NCBI RefSeq assembly: GCF_900141755.1
Contig: NZ_LT670844.1
Span: 4,836,001-4,900,000 of the forward strand
Direction: 5' to 3'
Origin: Bradyrhizobium lablabi
Lineage (GTDB): Bacteria > Pseudomonadota > Alphaproteobacteria > Rhizobiales > Xanthobacteraceae
Length of the DNA stretch: 64,000 nt
Under the pieces are notes generated by a model. It searched no databases. It was not told where the DNA came from and saw only the letters and a list, made by a program, of their open reading frames with translations. Positions 51,006-59,394 of this stretch are shown piece by piece. The first letter of the stretch is position 1. Each line of letters begins with the position of its first letter. Made by a program: the position numbers and the translations under genes.

Positions 51006-51202
51006 CTTCTCCCTCTCCCCGCTCTTCGCGGGGAGAGGGCCGGGGTGAGGGGCCGCCTCCGCAAATTCCGAAGATAAACGATCGCGGAGAGTCCCCCTCA
51101 CCCGGATTGCTTCGCAACATAGCCGAAGCTTCGCTTCGGCGTACTTATCTGAGGACGGCCGCCGAAGGCGGCCTATGCCTCTCCCCGCAAGCGGGGCGAG
51201 GT
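51006..51202. repeat. Palindromic repeat, family R2 (inverted relative to 43611)
   Basis: CTTCTCCCTCTCCCCGC, GGGTGAGGGG, CCCCCTCACCCGGATTGC, the GCGAAGCTTCGGCTATG core in reverse and TCTCCCCGCAAGCGGGGCGAG are all present. It occupies most of the gap before the helicase. A frame crossing it gives the helicase a false upstream extension. Confidence 0.8.
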
Positions 51203-51268
51203 AAGGCCAGCGCGCCGATTTGGTTGTGCCCCTCGACGAAACCGCCGCGACGGCATACCTCTTGGCGC

Positions 51269-54013
51269 GTGCCGCCCAACATCCAGACCGCTCTTCCGAT
51301 TGAGCCAGCCGAGCTGCTGCCGGACCGCTTTCGCCAATGGTTCACGGGCCGCGGATGGTCGCCGCGCGAGCACCAGCTCGAGTTATTGGCAAAAGCCCGC
51401 GACGATCGCTCGGCGCTGTTGATTGCGCCTACCGGCGCCGGCAAAACCTTGGCCGGATTTTTGCCGACGCTGGTGGAGCTGAGTGCGGCTTCTCCTCTAG
51501 CGCGGTCTGCTCCCCACCCCCCGCGCAGTGGTGGGGAGGGGTCGGGGGTGGGGGGTGGTGCCCCAACCTCGCTGCGAGCGGCAGAGCGCGCGGAGAGGCC
51601 CCCCACCCCCGACCCCTCCCCGCCACGCGCTGCGCGCGTGGGGGGAGGGGAGAACACCGCGCTCGCTGCGCCATCACTACCCCGCACTCTCATCTCCACC
51701 GGCCGAAGCGTGCAGAAGAGCCGCGGCCTGCACACGCTCTACATCTCACCGTTGAAGGCACTCGCGGTCGATATCGCGCGCAATCTGGAAGCGCCGGTTG
51801 CCGAGATGGGGCTGCCGATCAAGATCGAAACCCGCACCGGCGACACGCCGGTTTCGCGGCGGCAGCGCCAACGGCGCTATCCGCCGGATATCCTGCTCAC
51901 CACGCCCGAGCAACTGGCGCTGTTATTGTCGTCCGACGACGCGCCGTTTTTATTCTCCTCGCTCAAGCGCATCGTGCTCGACGAATTGCATGCGCTGGTC
52001 ACTTCAAAACGCGGCGATCTGTTGTCGCTCGGCCTGGCGCGGCTGTGGCAACTTGCGCCGCAGATGCGCGCGATCGGGCTGTCGGCGACGGTTGCGGAGC
52101 CGGAATCGCTGGCGCGGTTTTTGGTCCCGCAGCACGAGGGCACGAACAAAGCCGCCGACATCGTGGTCGCCGGCGGCGCCGCCGCGCCTGTTGTCGAGAT
52201 GCTAGACACCCGCGAAAAATTGCCCTGGGCCGGCCACAGCGCGCGCCACGCGCTTAATGAAGTCTACGAACTGATCAAACGCAACAAGACCACGCTGGTG
52301 TTCGTCAACACCCGCAGCCAGGCCGAGATGCTGTTCCAGGATCTCTGGCGCATGAACGACGACGGGCTTGCGATCGCGCTGCATCACGGCTCGCTCGATG
52401 TAGCCCAACGTCGCAAGGTCGAGGACGCGATGGCGGCCGGAAAATTGCGCGGCGTGGTCTGCACGTCCTCGCTCGATCTCGGCGTCGACTGGGGCGACGT
52501 CGATCTCGTGATCAATATCGGCGCGCCGAAGGGCGCCTCGCGGCTGATGCAGCGGATCGGCCGCGCCAATCACCGCATCGACGAAGCTTCGCGCGCCGTT
52601 CTTGTTCCGGCAAATCGCTTCGAGGTGCTGGAATGCGCGGTCGCGATCGACGCGATTGCGGAAAATGCGCAGGACACCCCGCCGCTGCGCGTCGGCGCGC
52701 TCGACGTGCTGGCGCAGCATGTGCTCGGCCGCGCCTGCGGCGAGCCGTTTTTCTCCGACGAGCTTTTTGCCGAAGTGCTGACGGCTGCACCTTATTCAAA
52801 TCTCTCGCGGACCGATTTCGACGACGTGGTCGATTTCGTCGCCACCGGCGGCTACGCGCTGAAGACCTATGAGCGTTTTGCGCGCATCAAGCAGGACAAG
52901 CAGGGCCGCTGGCGCGTCGCCAATCCCCGGGTGCGGCAAAGCTATCGTCTCAATGTCGGCACCATCGTCGAGGAGGCGATGCTGAAAGTGCGGCTGGTGC
53001 GCTCGCGCGCCGGCGGTTCGGGGTCGACCGGTGCATTGGGGCGCGGCGGGCGGATGCTGGGCGAAATCGAGGAATATTTCATCGAGGGATTGGTGGTCGG
53101 CGACACCTTTGTCTTTGGCGGCGAGGTGGTGCGCTACGAGGCGCTGGCCGAAGACCAGGTCTACGTCTCGCGCGCCAACGACAAGGACGCAAAAGTGCCG
53201 TCCTATATGGGCGGCAAGTTTCCGCTCTCGACTTATCTCGCCGAGCGGGTACGAAACTTGCTGGCCGACAGGCCCGCCTGGGGCGGCTTGCCCGATCAGG
53301 TGCGCGACTGGCTGTCGTTGCAGGCGCATTTCTCGCGCGTCCCCGGCGTGCGCGAGCTCGTGGTCGAAACTTTTCCGCGCGGAAATAAACATTACCTGGT
53401 CTGCTATCCCTTCGAGGGCCGGCTCGCGCATCAGACGCTCGGCATGCTGTTGACGCGGCGGCTGGAGCGCGCCCGCGCCCGCCCGCTTGGCTTCATCGCC
53501 AATGAATATGCGCTTGCCGTATGGGGGCTTGGCGATATGTCGTTCATGATCCGGCAAGGAAAACTCGATCTCAACGCGCTGTTTGATTCCGACATGCTGG
53601 GTGACGATCTCGAGGCCTGGCTTGCGGAATCCGCATTGATGAAGCGCACCTTCCGCTCCGGCGCGCTGATCTCCGGATTGATCCCGCGCCGGTTCACCGG
53701 GGAGGAAAAAACCCGGCGCCAGGTGCTGTTCTCGACCGACCTTATTTACGACGTGCTGCGCAAGCACCAGGCCGATCATGTGCTGCTGCGCGCCGCGCGC
53801 GCCGACGCCGCGACCGGGCTGCTCGATCTTCGCCGGCTTGGTGATATGCTGGCGCGAATCAAAGGGCGAATCACCCACCGGGAACTCGACCGGGTTTCGC
53901 CGCTCGCGGTGCCGGTGATGCTGGAAATCGGCCGCGAGTCAGTTTATGGCGAAGCATCCGACGAGCTGTTGGCGGAAGCCGCCGACGAACTGGTCAAAGA
54001 GGCGATGTCGTAG
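51269..54013 (+). CDS. Lhr-type DEXH helicase of the ligase-associated repair set, with in-frame repeat insertion
   Basis: The protein is about 914 residues from GTG 51269. It is a superfamily 2 helicase of the ligase-associated Lhr type: Walker A APTGAGKT (residues 53-60), LYISPLKALAVDIARNL (motif Ia), VLDELHAL (motif II), GLSATVAEP (III), FVNTRSQAE, CTSSLDLGVDWGDVD (V) and QRIGRANH (VI). A winged-helix and C-terminal core follow (RRFTGEEKTRRQVLFSTDLIYDVLR). It unwinds DNA for repair with the ligase and exonuclease. Residues 80-129 are the translation of R3, between motifs I and Ia. The start is uncertain: GTG 51269 has no clear ribosome site, and the frame upstream (to 51107) lies in repeat R2. 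Confidence 0.9.
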   Translation: MPPNIQTALPIEPAELLPDRFRQWFTGRGWSPREHQLELLAKARDDRSALLIAPTGAGKTLAGFLPTLVELSAASPLARSAPHPPRSGGEGSGVGGGAPTSLRAAERAERPPTPDPSPPRAARVGGGENTALAAPSLPRTLISTGRSVQKSRGLHTLYISPLKALAVDIARNLEAPVAEMGLPIKIETRTGDTPVSRRQRQRRYPPDILLTTPEQLALLLSSDDAPFLFSSLKRIVLDELHALVTSKRGDLLSLGLARLWQLAPQMRAIGLSATVAEPESLARFLVPQHEGTNKAADIVVAGGAAAPVVEMLDTREKLPWAGHSARHALNEVYELIKRNKTTLVFVNTRSQAEMLFQDLWRMNDDGLAIALHHGSLDVAQRRKVEDAMAAGKLRGVVCTSSLDLGVDWGDVDLVINIGAPKGASRLMQRIGRANHRIDEASRAVLVPANRFEVLECAVAIDAIAENAQDTPPLRVGALDVLAQHVLGRACGEPFFSDELFAEVLTAAPYSNLSRTDFDDVVDFVATGGYALKTYERFARIKQDKQGRWRVANPRVRQSYRLNVGTIVEEAMLKVRLVRSRAGGSGSTGALGRGGRMLGEIEEYFIEGLVVGDTFVFGGEVVRYEALAEDQVYVSRANDKDAKVPSYMGGKFPLSTYLAERVRNLLADRPAWGGLPDQVRDWLSLQAHFSRVPGVRELVVETFPRGNKHYLVCYPFEGRLAHQTLGMLLTRRLERARARPLGFIANEYALAVWGLGDMSFMIRQGKLDLNALFDSDMLGDDLEAWLAESALMKRTFRSGALISGLIPRRFTGEEKTRRQVLFSTDLIYDVLRKHQADHVLLRAARADAATGLLDLRRLGDMLARIKGRITHRELDRVSPLAVPVMLEIGRESVYGEASDELLAEAADELVKEAMS
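51506..51653. repeat. Palindromic repeat R3 inside the helicase gene
   Basis: The 148-bp element runs from TCTGCTCCCCACC to GTGGGGGGAGGGGAGA and contains GGGGAGGGGTCGGGGGTGGG and CCCACCCCCGACCCCTCCCC. It encodes PPRSGGEGSGVGGG, SLRAAERAERPPTPDP and GGGE in the helicase frame, the same peptide and orientation as in the ligase gene. Confidence 0.92.
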
Positions 54014-54044
54014 AATAAAATGTTGCGCTCCGATCCATCAACAT

Positions 54045-54172
54045 CGTCATGCCCGGGCATAGCAGTCTGCCTTGCGCAGACTGCGTACACTTGTCTGCGC
54101 TCCCGGGCATCCACGTCTTTCTTTCTCGCGAAGCAAAGACGTGGATGGCCGGGACAAGCCCGGCCATGACGA
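54045..54172. repeat. Palindromic repeat, family R6
   Basis: CGTCATGCCCGGGCATAG opens it and GGACAAGCCCGGCCATGACG closes it, with CATCCACGTCTTT and AAAGACGTGGATG as internal inverted arms. It fills the gap between the helicase and phosphoesterase genes; its last bases contain the phosphoesterase ATG. Confidence 0.8.
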
Positions 54173-54861
54173 GCATTGCCGTCGATATCGCCTGTCGTCC
54201 TTCATTGAACGTTGCTGGTGTGGATCTGGTCGCCGATCTCTCCGGCGCCCTGTTCTGGGAACAGCAAAACCTGCTCGTCGTCTCCGATCTGCATCTGGAA
54301 AAAGGCTCGAGCTTCGCCGCGCGCGGCGTGCTGCTGCCGCCTTACGATACGGCCGCGACGCTCGGCCGCCTCGCCGCCGTGATCGCGCGGCACGACCCGC
54401 GCATGGTGGTCGCGCTCGGCGACAGTTTTCACGACCGCGACGCCCATCGGCGGCTGTCCGCGGCGGACCGCGACGCCATCGCAAGCTTGCAGGCGAGGCG
54501 CGACTGGATCTGGATTTCGGGCAATCACGATCCGGCGCTGCCGACCGATCTCGGCGGCGTGGTCGCGACCGAAGTGGCGATCGGGCCCATTGTCTTTCGT
54601 CACGAGCCGACTGGTGCCGCGGGCGAAATCGCCGGTCATCTGCATCCGAAAGCGCGGGTGTCGACGCGCGGCCGTTCGATGGAGCGCCGCTGTTTTGCGT
54701 CAGACGGCGAGCGCGCGGTGATGCCGGCATTCGGCGCCTATACCGGCGGCCTGAGCATCCGCGACGCGGCATTTGCAAAGATATTCCAGACGCTGGGCTT
54801 CATGGCCCATGTGCTCGGCGACGTCAGGCTGCACACCATCGCGGCGTCGCGGTGCCATTGA
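54166..54861 (+). CDS. Ligase-associated metallophosphoesterase
   Basis: The 231-residue protein is a calcineurin-like phosphoesterase of the ligase-associated type: VVSDLHLEKGSSFAARG (metal site), VALGDSFHDRDA, WISGNHDPAL and GEIAGHLHPKARV supply the Asp, His and Asn ligands, and MPAFGAYTGGLSI ends the fold. It completes the set with ligase, exonuclease and helicase. Its only good start, ATG 54166, lies in the right end of repeat R6, without a clear ribosome site; GTG at codon 19 is the next choice. It is 152 bases after the helicase on the same strand. Confidence 0.88.
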   Translation: MTSIAVDIACRPSLNVAGVDLVADLSGALFWEQQNLLVVSDLHLEKGSSFAARGVLLPPYDTAATLGRLAAVIARHDPRMVVALGDSFHDRDAHRRLSAADRDAIASLQARRDWIWISGNHDPALPTDLGGVVATEVAIGPIVFRHEPTGAAGEIAGHLHPKARVSTRGRSMERRCFASDGERAVMPAFGAYTGGLSIRDAAFAKIFQTLGFMAHVLGDVRLHTIAASRCH

Positions 54862-55008
54862 GCGATCCTGGATTAGCGGCGAGGTGTTTTCATCTCTCAG
54901 CTAGAGCATGAACCCATAAATGGCGGACGTCCGCTTAGGTGCCCATTCCGGACTCAATTCGGACATCAAGTGAGGTCCGAAAAGTGCCAATTTCGGAAGT
55001 GGCAAGCC

Positions 55009-55992
55009 TCATTCGACCACCTCGTCGGCCAGCGCCAGCACCGTCGGTGGAATTTCGAGACTGATCGATTTCGCAGTCTTGAGGTTGAGCACGAATAAAT
55101 AGCGTGTCGGTTGTTCGAACGGGAGATCGGCAGGCTTCGCTCCCTTGAAGATACGATCAACCATGGAGGCGGCGCGTTCGAACGATTCTCGCAAATCCGG
55201 CCCATAGGACATCAAGCCGCCCTCGCGAACCAGTGGGTCGTACTCGTAGATCGCCGGCAGCCGGTGCACGGCGGCATAGTCGAACACGCGCTTGCGGTTG
55301 AGCATGGTTAGGGAGTCGGAAACCATCAGAATGGCGTCCGGCGGCTCGCGATCCATCACCGCGAACGCCTCGTTGAAATCGTCCGGTTCACGCACGCCCA
55401 CCGCCTGCACGTCGACCACCATCGCTGCGGCCGCCTTTGCCGACGCGTCGTAGCGCAGCGACATCCCGAGGTCGTCCTTGTTCCACAACATCGCAACGCG
55501 ATGAAGTTTCGGCAACAGCTCCTTGAGCAAACTCAGCCGCTTGGTGCTGAGCGTCGTCGCCACGTCCGAGATACCGGTGATATTGCCTTCCGGCCGCGCA
55601 AGGTTGACGACGAGGCCGGTCGCAACCGGATCGCCGACGCCGAACGCCACGACCGTGGTAATCCCTGCCGCCTTGGCCGCTACGGCCGTTGGATAGCCAA
55701 AGACCACGATGAGATCGACCTCGGCTGCCTTCAATTCCTCCATCAGATGCGCAAGCTGGACGGGCTGCCCAGCCGCCCCACGCGGTCCCTCGAAGGCAAG
55801 ATTTTGTCCGGGCGTATAACCAAGCTTCGCAAGTCCGCCGAGCAAAATCTTCGCGAAAGGGTCGGATTCAGGCAAGAGTCCGCCGGGGCTGACGAGCGCG
55901 AGACGATAGACCTTGCCCGGCGTCTGCGCGATGGCCACACGGCGCGCTATTACCACGGTGCCGACCAGGGCGATGAAATCACGCCGTTTCAC
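55009..55992 (-). CDS. Orphan ABC-type substrate-binding protein, 3 of 4
   Basis: The 327-residue exported protein has a KRRDFIALVGTVVIARR signal, LARPEGNITGISD, GLMSYGPDLRESFERAA and DLPFEQPTRYLFVLNLKTAKSISLEIPPTVLALADEVVE. GTG 55992 is chosen because it follows GGAGG by five bases and begins the signal; a frame to 56013 exists. It lies beside IS30 copy 2. The same gene type and the same U-like tail (GTCCGAAAAGTGCCAA near 54974) recur in the island. Confidence 0.85.
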   Translation of the reverse strand: MKRRDFIALVGTVVIARRVAIAQTPGKVYRLALVSPGGLLPESDPFAKILLGGLAKLGYTPGQNLAFEGPRGAAGQPVQLAHLMEELKAAEVDLIVVFGYPTAVAAKAAGITTVVAFGVGDPVATGLVVNLARPEGNITGISDVATTLSTKRLSLLKELLPKLHRVAMLWNKDDLGMSLRYDASAKAAAAMVVDVQAVGVREPDDFNEAFAVMDREPPDAILMVSDSLTMLNRKRVFDYAAVHRLPAIYEYDPLVREGGLMSYGPDLRESFERAASMVDRIFKGAKPADLPFEQPTRYLFVLNLKTAKSISLEIPPTVLALADEVVE

Positions 55993-56092
55993 GAGCGCCT
56001 CCGTAATGATCACACGGTTACGATTCTAGCAGGCTATTGCATCGTAGGGCGCGAAATCGCAAGCGGCGGAAGTGCATTCGTAAAGTATGTGA

Positions 56093-56152
56093 CGTCCGAA
56101 ACGGGTCAAAAGCGCCGTTTTGACAGTGCGCCGATGACTTCCGGTCTACCCC
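56093..56152. repeat. Repeat unit U, left part, cut by IS30 copy 2
   Basis: GTCCGAAACGGGTCAAAAGC, TTTTGACAGTGCGCCGATGA and CTTCCGGTCTACCCC match the unit at 25311. The rest of the unit resumes beyond the insertion sequence at 57377, so IS30 appears to have inserted into a U copy. Confidence 0.6.
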
Positions 56153-56157
56153 TGCCG

Positions 56158-57376
56158 GCTCAACCGGTCGACGCAACACAGGCGCTAAATCTCTCTGCTG
56201 GGGTTTCAAATTGCAAGGTCTCACGTGGTCGTTCGTTTAGCTGACGAGCCACTTTGTTCAGGTAGGCTTGTGAGTGCACCGACAAGTCGGTGCCCTTCGG
56301 AAAGTACTGTCTCAGCAGGCCATTGGTGTTCTCGTTCGACCCGCGCTGCCACGGGCTTTGCGGATCGCAAAAATATACGTCGATTTTGGTCGCCAACGTA
56401 AAGCGACGATGATCCGTAAGTTCCTTTCCCCGATCCCAGGTCAGGGACTTATACAGCTCCTTTGGTAGCTTCTTCGCCTGCTTGATGAGCGCGGTGACGA
56501 CCGTTCGGGTGTCCTTACCGGCCACCTTGGCCAACATCACGTAGCGCGTATGACGCTCGACCAAGGTCGCGATGTAGCTGTTGTTCGGCCCGGACAGCAG
56601 ATCGCCTTCCCAATGGCCAGGCACCGCTCGATCTTCAACCGCCGCCGGTCGCTGGCGGATTGAGACGATATCCTTGATATGCCCCCGTCTATCGCCATCC
56701 GGATCGACCGGCTTGGAGCGACGCATCGAGCGCTTCGATCGAAGATGACTAAGCAGCTCTTTCTTGAGCACGCCACGGGTTTGTACAAATAAGCTGCGGT
56801 AGATCGTCTCGTGTGACACCTGATTACACTCGTCTTCAGGATGCGTTCTCTTCAGCCAGCCGGCTATCTGCTCGGGTGACCAATCCAATCTGAGCTTCCC
56901 CGCGACAGCTCGCCGTAGCCGCGGACTGCTCGCCAATTTACAGCATTTTGGACGACGAGCTCGCGCCCAGGCATTCTCATCTGCAAGTGCCGCTCGGTAG
57001 CGGTCATAGCCGCCATTACGGTTCATTTCCCGGCTCACCGTCGAGGGTGAGCGGCCAAGCAACTTGGCGATCGATCGGGCCGATCGATGTGCCGTAACAC
57101 CTCTGGAAATCACCTCGCGTTCCGCGAGCGTCAATGCCAGCCTGGAGCGACGCCGCTCGGCAGGACGAATCCCACCATGCGGAGCCACCAAAAAATAGAT
57201 CGACGATGACTGCTTACCAAAAGCGCGTCCGATCGCCTTTAGCGACTCCCCGCGCTTCCAGCGATCCCATAACTCCGTTTTCTCTGCCGCAGTAAACCCT
57301 CTATGAAATTTGTGAGCCATCAAACCACACTCCATCTCTCCTTTAAGATAAAGTGTTGCGTCAACCGGTTGAGACC
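56158..57376 (-). mobile_element. IS30-family insertion sequence, copy 2
   Basis: The element matches copy 1 at 22952 over its whole length by eye (constant offset of 33206 bases), including both inverted repeats. The only differences I found are seven substitutions within 43 bases (56979-57021). It lies between two orphan binding-protein genes and interrupts a U repeat. Confidence 0.93.
56160..57320 (-). CDS. IS30-family transposase (copy 2)
   Basis: The 386-residue protein is the same as copy 1 except for two substitutions (SREMN for SREMS and RAALADE for RATLADE) in the second HTH region. DDE residues, HTH and length are intact, so both copies may be active. An ORF read-through from the flank extends the frame to 57446 but is not transposase. 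Confidence 0.93.
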   Translation of the reverse strand: MAHKFHRGFTAAEKTELWDRWKRGESLKAIGRAFGKQSSSIYFLVAPHGGIRPAERRRSRLALTLAEREVISRGVTAHRSARSIAKLLGRSPSTVSREMNRNGGYDRYRAALADENAWARARRPKCCKLASSPRLRRAVAGKLRLDWSPEQIAGWLKRTHPEDECNQVSHETIYRSLFVQTRGVLKKELLSHLRSKRSMRRSKPVDPDGDRRGHIKDIVSIRQRPAAVEDRAVPGHWEGDLLSGPNNSYIATLVERHTRYVMLAKVAGKDTRTVVTALIKQAKKLPKELYKSLTWDRGKELTDHRRFTLATKIDVYFCDPQSPWQRGSNENTNGLLRQYFPKGTDLSVHSQAYLNKVARQLNERPRETLQFETPAERFSACVASTG

Positions 57377-57430
57377 ACCCCCGATAAACAGACATTCTCG
57401 GTGTTCGTCTGCATGTTTCAAAAGTGCCAC
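57377..57430. repeat. Repeat unit U, right part beyond IS30 copy 2
   Basis: CAGACATTCTCGGTGTTCGT and CTGCATGTTTCAAAAGTGCC correspond to GCGGACATTTTCCATGTCCG and GGCATGTCTCAAAGGTGCC at 25360. It completes the unit left of the insertion sequence. Confidence 0.5.
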
Positions 57431-57461
57431 CACCGGACTCTTGCATCGCAGCAACTGCTTT

Positions 57462-58430
57462 CTATTCGATCACCTCATCGGCGAGTTGCTGGAGCTGCCA
57501 CGGGATTTCGAGGCCAAGGGCCTTCGCGGTTTTGAGATTGATAATAAGCTCGAACTTGCTCGGCCGTTCGATGGGCAAATCGCCCGCTTTTGCCCCGCGC
57601 AGGATTCGATCAGTGTAACTTGCCGCGCGCTTGAACATCGAGGGAAGGTCCGGGCCGTACGCCATCAGCCCGCCAGCCTTCGGAAATGTGGTGAAGCCAC
57701 TGATCATCGGCAAGCGAGCCTTCAAAGCCAGATCAACGATCAGTGCGCGCTGGGTGAGAATCATCGGCGAAGTGAGGACGATCAGCCCTTGCACGTGTGC
57801 GTGCACGGCGTGCTCGATGGCATCCCTGATGTCTTTTGCTTCTCGGACTGGCAACAATTCCGGCTTTACGCCCGACGCTTGAATCGCCGCCTCCGTCGCG
57901 CGAAGCTGTGCTGTCCCCAACGTTGCGTCCCAGAGGACCGCCACATCGGCGAGTCGTGGCATGGCTTCCTTGAGAAGCTCAATCTGTTTGCCGCCCAGTT
58001 CGGGAAGACCGAGAAATAGCCCGGTCAGATTACCTCCCGGGCGAGGAATACTTTGCGCCCATCCGTTGGCTACCGGATCGTCTTCCAGATCAATACCAAT
58101 TGTGGGGATGACGCGCGTAGCTCTCATGACGGCGTCGACAGCGTGCGGGTTCGCAGCAAAAATGACGTTGCATTGGAGGCCGACAAGCTCCCGAGCTAAT
58201 TCTTCAACGCGCTCTGCGCTCGCGCCATGGTACCGCGTTTCCAGAATCACCGTCTGACCAGGGACATAACCCAGTTCGCGCAACCCTTCGAAGAATGCTT
58301 GAAAATTTTCCTGGGTGCCAGCTCCGATAATGCCGATCTTTGGAAGCTTGCGCTCCAACGGTTGGCCTCGCGCCACCGGCGCCCACGCAGTTGCAGCGCC
58401 TATTCCGGCCAGAAAATCCCGCCGCCGCAT
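57462..58430 (-). CDS. Orphan ABC-type substrate-binding protein, 4 of 4
   Basis: The 322-residue exported protein has a RRRDFLAGIGAATAWAP signal, IPRPGGNLTGLFLG, GLMAYGPDLPSMFKRAASY and DLPIERPSKFELIINLKTAKALGLEIP, ending DEVIE. ATG 58430 follows GGAG by six bases. It is the most diverged of the four paralogues in the middle (ALIVDLALKARLPMIS). There is no transporter partner nearby. Confidence 0.85.
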   Translation of the reverse strand: MRRRDFLAGIGAATAWAPVARGQPLERKLPKIGIIGAGTQENFQAFFEGLRELGYVPGQTVILETRYHGASAERVEELARELVGLQCNVIFAANPHAVDAVMRATRVIPTIGIDLEDDPVANGWAQSIPRPGGNLTGLFLGLPELGGKQIELLKEAMPRLADVAVLWDATLGTAQLRATEAAIQASGVKPELLPVREAKDIRDAIEHAVHAHVQGLIVLTSPMILTQRALIVDLALKARLPMISGFTTFPKAGGLMAYGPDLPSMFKRAASYTDRILRGAKAGDLPIERPSKFELIINLKTAKALGLEIPWQLQQLADEVIE

Positions 58431-58548
58431 GTGCCACTCCAAGGACTACCAAGTGGGATTGCTAAACTAGCACTTTGTCGTGGAGCTGTGTGAGGGCAAA
58501 GGGCATTTGCCGGGGTCGTGCGCGACAAGCGTGCGTCAACTCGTGAGG

Positions 58549-58665
58549 TCCGACTTGGGTCAAACTGACAAGAACTCAGTTCGAGCACATGTTTTCCGCT
58601 TTACCCCTCAAACTCGGACATTGCTCGATGCATTCGGCATGTCTCAAAAGGGCCAGGAGCGGTCA
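58549..58665. repeat. Degenerate repeat unit U upstream of binding protein 4
   Basis: GTCCGACTTGGGTCAAACTG, then CTCGGACATTGCTCGATG and TCGGCATGTCTCAAAAGGGC are diverged matches to the unit at 25311. The gap 58431-58898 shows nothing else I can name; short ORFs in it look non-coding. Confidence 0.5.
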
Positions 58666-58898
58666 TTCAAGGAAGTAGGGAGCGGATTAGCTTGCCGTGC
58701 TTTGAGTCCTGTATCAGCGAGTGAGGCTATCGATGACGGCCCCACTCGCAACGCACCCAGCGATGCCGATTGCCGAGCGCCAGCAATGCACCGCAATCCT
58801 CGCGTCGCCCACCCCCGCCCTAAGGTTTAGCCCCGCGCAGCTGGAACGATCATGACCAGGTGCTCGTTGATTTGACTCTGTGGCAAGGAGGCCGAGGT

Positions 58899-59204
58899 AT
58901 GAGGATAATGACCGCGTTCGCTCTCGGAACGGCCCTGGTACTGTGTAACCTGGGGACGTTTAGTGCCGCAGCCCATGCGCGGAAGGCCAAAGTCGTTCGT
59001 GAACCACGGGTGAGGCTTATCGTCGTCAGGGTGCCCGTAGTAAGGCCAACTCCTTACTGGGATTCCTATATTGTTCCACGATATCGTTATCGCCCTCAGG
59101 ACGACCGGATCGATCCATACGGCCCGCCCGTAGTGCCGATGGTGCGCTATGGGGCTCAAGAGGAAACGCTGCCCGGTTTTGCCGGTACCGCATTTCCTCG
59201 TTAG
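58899..59204 (+). CDS. Small secreted basic/Tyr-Pro-rich protein
   Basis: The 101-residue protein has a signal peptide (MTAFALGTALVLCNLGTFSAAAHA). The mature part of about 70 residues is rich in Arg, Val, Pro and Tyr (VRLIVVRVPVVRPTPYWDSY, RYRYRPQDDRIDPYGPPVVP) without cysteines. Short exported proteins of this type are common in Bradyrhizobium, from memory, and have no known role. ATG 58899 follows AAGGAGG and GAGG. The antisense frames are not credible. Confidence 0.65.
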   Translation: MRIMTAFALGTALVLCNLGTFSAAAHARKAKVVREPRVRLIVVRVPVVRPTPYWDSYIVPRYRYRPQDDRIDPYGPPVVPMVRYGAQEETLPGFAGTAFPR

Positions 59205-59394
59205 CAACGTTCGACGCGACGTTGCGATTGCGGGGACTATCAAGCTGCTGCAAGAACCACCTGTTCTGCCGCGGAACTGAATAGGAGGCCGAGATACAAG
59301 CGCGCGATGCTGGCGTTGTGGCTGATGACCGCTTTGGCTCATTCGCGTCGATTTTGGCATGTCCGCGGCATGTCCGGTTAGGGGGGTGATCTCG

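Noticed and set aside
49748..51064. 438-residue minus-strand ORF opposite the LivJ-like gene
   Set aside because: It is a shadow frame that begins inside repeat R2 and lacks any protein family feature.
51107..51268. N-terminal extension of the helicase
   Set aside because: These codons fall inside repeat R2 and resemble no helicase N-terminus, so GTG 51269 was preferred.
47213..51653. R3 insertions read as frameshift or assembly errors
   Set aside because: Both genes stay in frame on each side with all motifs intact, and three independent copies give the same peptide, which errors would not produce.
52796..53878. 360-residue minus-strand ORF opposite the helicase
   Set aside because: It is a shadow of the helicase coding strand with no recognisable motif.
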